Assembly: GCA_028285495.1 (NCBI GenBank)
Contig: JANQPB010000014.1
Span: 1 to 64,000, forward strand
Reading direction: 5' to 3'
DNA length: 64,000 nucleotides
From: Acidimicrobiales bacterium
GTDB lineage: Bacteria > Actinomycetota > Acidimicrobiia > Acidimicrobiales > SZUA-35
In this document: piece after piece, positions 51,430-60,100 of the stretch
Position numbering within the stretch: position 1 is the stretch's first letter
Layout of the letters: every line of letters starts with the position of its first letter
Program-made: the position numbers and the translations under genes
The notes under the pieces: model-generated
What the model saw: only the letters and a program-made list of their open reading frames with translations
Databases searched by the model: none
Told to the model about the DNA's origin: nothing

Positions 51430-52965
51430 TCAAGGGCAAGATCCTTCCAGTCTAGGGCCACCGTCCAGGAACTCGGAGACGACCTCGGCGACACACGGAT
51501 TGCGGAGATGGGGCCGGTCGCCGCGGTCGAGCACGACCACCTCGGCGGCCGGCCACGCCTGGCCGAGCGCCTCGGCGGCCGACGCCGGAGCGCGGTAGTC
51601 GAAGGCCTGGTTGACGACCAGCGCCGGGCCGGACGGTTGGCGGTCGAGCGGCACGCCGACCGAGCGGGTCGGCAGGCACAGCCCCGGGTCGAGCCGGGGA
51701 TCGTCGGCCAACGAGTACCAGTTGCGGGCGTCGACGAGCAGATCGATGCCGCTCGGCGGGTCGGCCGCTGCGTCCTCGTCATCCGGTGCCGCCTCGGCCA
51801 CCGGCAGCACCTCGGCGATCGGGCCCGAGAGCGGGGCGACGGGGTAGGTGCAGTTGAGCCACAGCGACGGCGAGATCTGGCCGTACTCGAGCAGGGGGAA
51901 CTCGAGCCCCCGGACGGTGGCGAGCTGGCGCCACTGGCGGTCGGCCAAGCCCTCGACGAAGTCGGGCAGGGAGTTGCGCAGCTCGCCCTGGTGCACGCCG
52001 AGGGCCAGCGTGGGGAAGAGCGATCCCTGGTTGACCGAGACCCGCCGGCGGACGGAGCCGACCTGGGCGGTGAACACGACGGAGCGCTGACCGAGCGCCT
52101 CCTCGGCCTCGATCAGGAGATCGAACTCGGGATCGCCGTCGCAGTCCGGTCGGCTGCAGTCGAGCGCCGACAGCAGCACCTCCTGCCCGAAGGCGAGGCG
52201 CTGGGCGAGCGGATCATCGGTTCCCGGAGCGGCCGCCAGCAGGATCGTGGCAGCCACGCCGTCGGTGTCGATCGCTTCGGCCGCCACCGCGATCTCCGCG
52301 GTCTCGGCCACGCCGACCAGCACCCACTCGTCGATCCCGAGCGCCTCGCGAACCCGGACGAGATCCCGCGCCATCGTGTCGACGTCGAGCGGCGCGGCGC
52401 CCTGCAGCTCCTCCATCCGCTCGAGGCATCGCTCCACCCCCCGCCTGCGCTGCTCGCGGGCCAGGCGGATCGCCTGGTCGTCGCCCAGGTCGACCTCCAA
52501 CCAGTTCCCCTTCAGCAGCTCGATGCAGGACAGCTGGGGCTCGGACGACCCGGTGGCACGGAGGTCGACGAGCACGATGCCTCGTCCGAGGTCGCGGCTC
52601 AGTTGGCGCCACTCGCCGAGCTCGTCGACGGCGCCGGGACCGACCCGATCACCCAGCACGACCAACGGTGCCCGTGCGGTCCCGTCCGGCCCGGCGAAGA
52701 GGGCGACGAACAGGCGCTGGGAGGCGATGTCGGGGTCGTCGTGATCGGCCGGCACCTCGACGAAGCCACAGCTCACCGTGGTGACGGTGCCCTCCGGGCA
52801 GGCCCACCCGAGCAGGCCGCCGACGTCGAACATCTCGTCGGTCGCCGTCGGCGTGACGAGGGGGTCCTCACGCCCGATGGCGAGGACGATGCCGACGAGG
52901 ATCGCCAACCCGGCGAGAATCGCCGGGAACACCAGCCAGCCGGCCGTCCGCCTCATCGTCGACAC
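51430..52965 (-). CDS. Degenerate alpha/beta-hydrolase-like membrane-anchored protein
   Basis: 511 residues with an N-terminal membrane anchor (WLVFPAILAGLAILVGIVLA). The rest resembles actinobacterial tripeptidyl-aminopeptidase/SlpD-type hydrolases: CGFVEVPADHDDPDIASQRL, GIVLVDLRATGSSEPQLSC, RDLVRVREALGIDEWVLVGV, and the C-terminal APASAAEALGQAWPAAEVVV. At the nucleophile elbow (near residue 220), where GGSYG is expected, the sequence is GVAETAE, without Ser. It is probably not an active peptidase and may be a binding protein on the outer face. It is located downstream of the divergent GH26-like gene and 69 bases upstream of the Wzz-like gene on the same strand. Confidence 0.7.
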   Translation of the reverse strand: MSTMRRTAGWLVFPAILAGLAILVGIVLAIGREDPLVTPTATDEMFDVGGLLGWACPEGTVTTVSCGFVEVPADHDDPDIASQRLFVALFAGPDGTARAPLVVLGDRVGPGAVDELGEWRQLSRDLGRGIVLVDLRATGSSEPQLSCIELLKGNWLEVDLGDDQAIRLAREQRRRGVERCLERMEELQGAAPLDVDTMARDLVRVREALGIDEWVLVGVAETAEIAVAAEAIDTDGVAATILLAAAPGTDDPLAQRLAFGQEVLLSALDCSRPDCDGDPEFDLLIEAEEALGQRSVVFTAQVGSVRRRVSVNQGSLFPTLALGVHQGELRNSLPDFVEGLADRQWRQLATVRGLEFPLLEYGQISPSLWLNCTYPVAPLSGPIAEVLPVAEAAPDDEDAAADPPSGIDLLVDARNWYSLADDPRLDPGLCLPTRSVGVPLDRQPSGPALVVNQAFDYRAPASAAEALGQAWPAAEVVVLDRGDRPHLRNPCVAEVVSEFLDGGPRLEGSCP

Positions 52966-53048
52966 CGCCGGATCGACGCCGGCGACACGAGCGGCGCCAT
53001 CGCCCGATCGGCCGCCCCGCCTGCGCCTGGGCCGGCGGGGGCCACCGA

Positions 53049-53054
53049 TACACT
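53049..53054 (+). promoter_or_regulatory. -10 box TACACT, leaderless GH26-like transcript
   Basis: TACACT is followed by 6 bases and ATG 53061. Confidence 0.5.
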
Positions 53055-53060
53055 TCGGCC

Positions 53061-54047
53061 ATGGCGTGGCAGGAAGTCGGGTTCTGGACGCGCTGCGCAG
53101 CCGGACTGGCCGGGTTCGCCATCGTGGCGACGGCGTGCGCCGGCGGCTCGGACGGCGTTCCGGACGAGGCGTTGGGCATGCGGGTCGGCGGCGGCCTGTT
53201 CGACCTGGAGGCGTTCGAGGCGATCGAGTCCGAGCTCGGTCTGCCCCTCCGCTACACCGTGCAGTTCACCGGACGCCAGACGCAGCGCGACATGAACGGC
53301 TCGGCCTTCGGGCTGCTGGCGGCCGACGGGGCCGACCTGCCGCAGGTGGCCGACCGGGTCGACCTGTCGATCACCGTCCCGCTCGGCTTCGGTCGGGCCA
53401 ACGCCAAGTCGAAGGAGGGCCGCGACGAGATCGAGGCCAACTTCCTGGCGGTGCTCGACGGGCAGCACGACGAGGCCTACCGGCGGGTCGGCCAGCGGCT
53501 CGTCGAGGGCGGGTTCGGTGACGCCATCATCCGGCTCGGGCACGAGTTCAACGGGGCGTGGGCGCCCTGGTCGTCGAGGACGAACGAGGAGCTCTACATC
53601 GCGGCCTACCGACACGTGCACGGGCTGCTGCGCCAGCAGTCGCCCGACTTCCGCTTCGACTGGACGGCGATGCGGGCCGGCTGGGTCGAGTGGGGCAAGC
53701 CGGCCTACCCCGGCGACGAGTTCGTCGACATCGTCGGGCTCGACGTCTACTGGCGCACCGACACCTGGAGCACGGACAGCTGGGATCGCGACTACCTCTC
53801 GGTGCTGCTGAGCCACCAGCGCTTCGCGGCCGAGCGGGACAAGCCGGTCAGCTACCCCGAGTGGGGCGTCGCCGGCGCCGAGAGCCCCGAGTTCGTGTCG
53901 GCGATGCACGACTGGATGGCGACCCTGCCGGACGACGGACCGGGGCGGCTGGTCTACCACTCGTACTTCAACACCAACGGCGAGTACGCGCTGGCCAACT
54001 ACCCCCGCACCCTCGACACCTTCGTCGACCTGTTCGGCAGGAGCTGA
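53061..54047 (+). CDS. GH26-like glycoside hydrolase lipoprotein
   Basis: 328 residues. The N-terminus is a signal peptide (AAGLAGFAIVATACAGGSDG) with a loose lipobox around Cys. The catalytic domain fits a (beta/alpha)8 GH26-like barrel: the acid/base Glu is E162 in LGHEFNGAWAPW and the nucleophile is E267 in YPEWGVAGAE, 105 residues apart, with WRTDTWSTDSWDRDYL between them. GH26 enzymes hydrolyse mannans or mixed-linkage glucans. Next to the Wzz-like protein it could trim or release a self-made exopolysaccharide. It converges on the giant secreted-protein gene. Confidence 0.8.
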   Translation: MAWQEVGFWTRCAAGLAGFAIVATACAGGSDGVPDEALGMRVGGGLFDLEAFEAIESELGLPLRYTVQFTGRQTQRDMNGSAFGLLAADGADLPQVADRVDLSITVPLGFGRANAKSKEGRDEIEANFLAVLDGQHDEAYRRVGQRLVEGGFGDAIIRLGHEFNGAWAPWSSRTNEELYIAAYRHVHGLLRQQSPDFRFDWTAMRAGWVEWGKPAYPGDEFVDIVGLDVYWRTDTWSTDSWDRDYLSVLLSHQRFAAERDKPVSYPEWGVAGAESPEFVSAMHDWMATLPDDGPGRLVYHSYFNTNGEYALANYPRTLDTFVDLFGRS

Positions 54048-54121
54048 GCGGCCGGGAGCGGCTACCGGGGGCCGCGGGCGCGGGCCCGTCGACCGGGGGA
54101 CGTCCCAGGTCATGATCGGGC

Positions 54122-57100
54122 TCAGATGTCGCCGAAGGCGAAGTTCTGGACGACCTCGGACGGGGTGAGGGCCCGGTCGTAGACGGCCACCAGGTAATAC
54201 GTGCCCAGCCAGGGCCGGGAACCGTCGCGCTCGGCCCCGAGGTGGAACCGGTGGCTGTTGACCCAGTTCGGATTGCCGCCGTTCGTCCCCGTCGCCACCT
54301 GGACGCCGTTGACGTAGAGGGTGGTCGCCCCGGACGATTCACGGGTCAGGACGACGTGGATCTGCCCGGTTCCCATCGCGTTCGGCCCGAGGGTCGGCGG
54401 CTCACCCTTGGTGTTGGTCGCCGTCGAGCGCAGATAGCTGTCGAGACCGGTGCCCTCCTGGAGCAGGCCCGCGCTCCTGGCGTTCCGGTTGGCCGAGATG
54501 CCGAACATCATCGAATCGACCTGGCTCAGGTCCTCTGGCTCGATCCAGAGCTCGATCGTGGTCTCGTCGCTTCCGTTGACGGCGGTGTTGACCTTGCTGG
54601 CCGACTTGGTCGAGGTGATGACCGTCGGCTGATCGATCCGGAGGCCGCTGTCGACCCGGGTCGTCCTGGCGATGTTCTCGATCTTCAGGTTCAGGAAGGG
54701 GCTCAGCTGGTCCTTGACCGAGTCGCCGTTCGGCTCGTTGAACGGATAGAGGACCACCAGACCGTCGGAGACCCGCGAGTCCGGGGTGATGTTGATCGAG
54801 CTGGTCGTGATCGGCGACTCGACCAGACCGGTCCGGTACACCCGGGCCTTGACGACCGTCGCCACCGTCACGTCGAACGGCGTGGTGTAGAGGACCGTCT
54901 CCGTCGGGTTGGTCGCCGGATCGGGGTCGGAGCCGTCCGTCGTGTAGTAGATGTCGGCCCCGGGCACGGTGCTCGCCATCGTCACCGTCACCGAGCCGGG
55001 GTAGCTGCCGGTCGGCGGGTCGATCGTCGGCGCCGGAGCGGTCGAGCCGGCCGGGATGACCTCGATCGTCATCTCGTCGGTCGTGGTCTTCTCACCGTCG
55101 TCACCGGTCAGGCGGAACGTGTAGGTGCCACCGGTCGGCAGGGTCACCTGGGCCGCGGGATCGCTCGGGTCCGAGAACACCGCGGTGCCAGGGCCGCTGA
55201 GCTGGGTCCAGCTCGTCGTCAGGGTGGCCGGCGGATCGGGGTTGCCGTCGTCGAGCGCGGTGCCGGTCATCTGGGCCACCTCACCCTCGACCAGCGTGAT
55301 GTCGGAACCGGCATCGATCTGGGGGGCGAAGTTGGCCGGCGGGGGCAGCGGACCGGCCTGGTAGTTCGTGGTGACCTCGGCCGCGGACAGGTCCTTCGAG
55401 TAGACCGCGGTGAGGTAGAGGTCGCCGACCCAAGGGTTCACGCCCTCGAGGCTGTTGACCAGGCTCAGGCCGTAGCCGTTGGCCCAGTTGTTGAACGAGC
55501 CGCCCTTGTAGCCGCTCCACGCCAGCTGGCCGTCGAGGTAGATCTCGACGGTGTTGTCCGGGCGGCGGACGTACACCAGGTGCTGGAGCTGCGGCTGCAG
55601 GATGCCGCCCGAGCTCAGGGCCGGCAGGCCGTCCGGGTCGGTGTTGGTCGTGCGCAGCGCCATCTCGATCGAGCGACCGTCCTGGGCCAGCTCGAGGTTC
55701 TGCATGCCCGGCAGCTCCGTCGCCAGGTTGAACAGCGTGGCGCCGCCGATGTCGAACGTCACCGGATCGACCCACATCTCGACCGTGATCGACTGCCCGT
55801 CCTCGGCGTCGACGTTGATCTCGTTGGCGCCGCCAGCGGTACGCAGGATCGACGGTCCGTTGATGCGGAGCGCATCGACGTCCGGCAGCCACGTGACGTC
55901 GGAGCCGGGCATGATGTCGAGGTCGTACTGGGTGCCCGAGAGCGACGTGTCGGTGACGACGGTGCCGCTGTCGTCGTCGAAGCGGTAGAGGACCTCGAGA
56001 TCGTCGGTGACGCGGTCGGGCGGCGGTGACACCGAGTAGACCCGCTGGGTCACCTCGCTGTCGCCGAAGCCGTCCCGGAGGGTGCGGGCCTTGATCGTGG
56101 TCGACTCGTTGATGAAGAACGGCTCGGTGTAGAGCGTCGAGGCCGCGGTCGGGTCGGAGCCGTCGAGGGTGTAGCGGATCTCGCCGTCGCGGGTCGTCGT
56201 CGACATCTCGACCTTGACCAGGCCGACGCTCGAGCCCGAGTTCGGCGTGATCGACGGCGCATCGGCCTGGATCTCCCTGACCTCGAGGTTGCCGAAGTCG
56301 GCATCGACGTGGTGGGCGACCAGGGCGAGCGAGCCGGAGTCGGGAACGCCAGGGGGCAGGGCCGTCACGATGTCCCACTCGGTCGGCTCGGTCGTGCCAT
56401 CGCGCCAGACCTTCAGGCGGTAGATCGGGCCGTCGTCCTGGCTGGTGTCGGCCTGCAGCTTGAAGATGTAGGTGAGGCCGACGGTCAGCGTCTGGCCGCT
56501 CAGGTCCTCGGCAACGAGGGCGGCGCCGGAGTCGCGGATCTCCAGTCGCTCGCCGTTGACGTCGTCGCGATAGCGGTACCACACCAGCGCACCGAGCTGG
56601 CCGTCGAAGCCCCACTTCGGCTGGGCGAACTCGGCCTGGGTGTGGCCACGCCAGTGGGGGATGAAGCCGACGGCCGGGCCGCCGGACGGCGCCTCGTAGC
56701 CCGCCGGGTCGAAGCTGTTGATCGTGATCGGGACCTCGGCCTCGAACGAGGACCACGACTGGTCACCGAAGAGCATCAGCCGGTCGTAGCCGATCTCCTG
56801 GATCCGGAGCGTGTTGCCGGTCGAGGCCCAGCGGCCGTCGACCGGTTGACCGACGTCGTACAGATCGGTGACCGTGCTCCAGTCGACCGAGTAGGGCAAC
56901 GGCCAGGTCTGGCCGTCGACGAAGTTCACCGGCACGTCGACGACCGACTCGTTGAACAGCTCGTCGACGGCGCGGATGGTGATCGTGTTCAGCCCGGGGT
57001 TGAGGAGGCTGGTGGCCACGTCGGCGTTGAAGTCGCCGTCGTAGGCGAGGCGACGGGTGCAGCTGACGCCGAACTCGCAGCCCGTGTGCGAGCCGATGCC

Positions 57101-60100
57101 CATCGTGACCGGGTCGGCGCCGTTCACCGAATAGGTCAGCGAGCGGATGCCGTCGTCGTCGGTCACCCGACCGCGCAGGTTGATGTCCGGCTGGGTCATG
57201 CCGAGGGTGCCGAACTCGAACGGCGCCACGCCACCCCAGATGCCGCCCGTTCCGTCGAACACGGAGATCGTCGGCGGCCCGGCCGCGCCAGGCCCCGTGA
57301 TCGTGATCGGATCGAACGTCGTCCAGAAGTAGTCGACCAGCGCGTTGTGCGGCGGGACGTTGGCGATCTGCGGGTTGGCGTTGCCCGAGAACGGGCCCAT
57401 GCGGGCGACGCTCAGGTCGATCGTGCCGGTCCAGACGGTCTGCCAGTTGGTGCCGTTGCGGTCGGGCGAGTAGGCGAAGTCCCACGTGTTCCCCGTGCGG
57501 ATCACCCGGAGGCGGCTGGGGTTCGCTCCGGGCACCGGCGAGTAGGTCTTCGTGTCGAGCGAGTTGGGGCCGAGGATGCCGACGTAGGCGTTGGTCCCCG
57601 AGCCGTCGTTCGACAGGTCGAAGCGGACCAGGTTGTCGTCGTCCTGTTCGAACACGACGCCCTGCAGCTGGAAGTTGAAGTTCACCGGCGACTCGAAGGC
57701 CGTGATGACCTCGAAGTCGCCGTCCGGAACGGCCTGCAGGAGGCGGACGGCGCCGTTGTTGTTCGGCGTCAGGTCGTGGCGGACGCCGGCCGGAACGCTG
57801 AGGGTCAGGAGGTCACCGTCGAGCAGCCAGGACGAGTCGCCCCGGGGATCGTCGAGGAACCAACGGGCGTCGAGACTCGACCCGTCGAAGTTGTCGGAGA
57901 ACGGCCCGGCCGGGCAGGCGGGGGTCGAGAAGGTCGAGTTCGGCGAGGAACCGGTGTTGCCGGCGGCGTCGTTGGACGAGACGCGGAAGTGGTACGTCGT
58001 GCCGCAGGCCAGGGGCTCGAGGACCGCCGTGTGGGTGTTGACGGCGGTGTTCTCGATGTAGGGACCGTCGCCGTAGGAGTTGGTCGGGCCCCACTCGACG
58101 CGGGTGGTCGCCGGCTCGTCGGTGTCCCAGCTCACCGTGACCGACTGGGCGTTCGGGGTGCCGACGTCGGTGACGACGTTGCTGACGACCGGCGGCGTCA
58201 GGTCCGGCCCGGCCCCACCGTCCTCGGGGACGATCGGGCTCGAGGTGTTGAAGAAGTAGTCGATGGCACCGAGCAGGGCCGGGGGTGTTCCGTTGCCGGT
58301 CGAGGTGTTGCCGACGTAGGGGCCGACGTACCGCGAGTCGAGCTCGACCACGAGCGACGTCACCGTCGTCCAGGTCGACCCGTCGGTCGAGTGCTCCATC
58401 GTCCACGTGTTGCCCGAGCGGCTGACGCGCATGTGGTGCGACACCGAGTCGGGCAGCACGCCGTAGTGGAACGTCTCGGCGGCCACGTTGTTGAGGACCG
58501 GGATGACGTAGGACCGCGTCTGGTTGCCGTCGTGGTGGATCTCGAAGCGGATGAACGAGTCCTCGTCCTCCTCGATGACCACGCCCTGGAGCTGGAAGCG
58601 CTTGTTGAGGACCGACTCGAACTTGGCCTCGACCTCGAAGTCGCCGATCGGGCCGGGCTGGCGGAGACGCACCGCCTGGTTCTCGTCCGAGAAGAGATTG
58701 TGCTCGGAGTCGGCCGGAACGGAGAGCACGACGTTGGTGCTCGACTGGTTGAACACCACGTCGCCGACCGGGTCGTAGAGGGTCCAGAACGGTGCGAGCG
58801 AGCCGGTGCTGAAGTCGTCGGAGATGACGTTCGGGCAGGCGCCGGTGGTGAAGGTGACGACGTCGCTCGTCGTGGTGCCGACGTCGGTGCTCGACTCGGG
58901 CTGCACGAAGTACGGGGTGTCGCAGCGCAGGAAGTCGATCTCGACCGAGTGCTGGGTGACCAGCGTCTCGTCGACGTCCAGCTCGTCCAGATCCGAGCTC
59001 GGCCCGTGGCGGAGCACGGTGTTGGCGGCGACGTTCGTGTCCCACGTGACGACGGCCCGACGGCTCTCGACCGCGACGTTGACGTTGTCGATCCGAGGCG
59101 CGTCGTCGTTGATCGGACCGTCGGACTTGCTCTCGAAGTAGTCGAGCTCGGCCAGGAACGCCGGCGAGTTGCTGGCATGGGCGGTGGCCAGCACGCCGAC
59201 CTCGGCCAGGTTCAGCGGGATCGTGACCTCGGGCAACGAGAACCAGCGCGTGCCGTTGTACGAGCGCTGGAACGTCCAGGTGTCGCCGGAGCGGATGGCC
59301 CGCAGGTAGCGGGTGACGACGCCGGGCAGGTTCTTCTTCGTCACCTGCGAGGCGGACCCGTCGACCATCTGGTAGACGACGACCTTGGCCCGATCGCCGT
59401 CGTGCTCGGCGGTGTAGCGGATCCAGTTCTGGGCGTCCTCCCAGAACAGCAGACCCTGCCCCTGGAACTGCTGATCCGGCGTCGACAACCAACCGGACGT
59501 GACGTCGAGGTCTTCGTCACCGACCGGCTGCAGCAGGCGGGGGGCGTAGTCGCGACCCTCCCAGAGGTCGTGGCTCTGCCCGGCGGGGATGTCGAACAGC
59601 AGGGACGTGCCGGTGAAGCTGAAGGTGGTGTCGGTCTGGGGGTCGGTGACGGTCCAGAACGGCGAGAACGACGTGCCGCTGAAGTCGTCGCTGATGGCGC
59701 CCGAGTCCAGGCCGTTGAACTCCGGCGTGCCCTCGAGGACCGACACCTCCTTGTAGGCGGCCTCGATGGTGGCCCGGTTGACGGCCGGGTCGATCGACGC
59801 GGTCAAGCCCATCGTGAAGCTCTGCGGCTTGGTGTCGATCAGCTTCCGCAGGTACGGGCTGTTGAGGTTCAACCCGCCACGACCGAAGGCCATGATCGGC
59901 ATGAGCACGCCACTGCCGTCGTCGAGGAGGCGGTAGCTCTCGACCGAGCCGTCGTTCTGGTGATGGGCCATGAAGAAGGCACGGCCGTCGGTCCGGTCGG
60001 CGATGTACATCCACTCATCGCTCGGGAGGTCGGCCTCGAGCTCGCCGTCCCACGGGATCACGGTCCCGTCGGCCCGCACCACCTCGTCGTTGGCGTCGAC

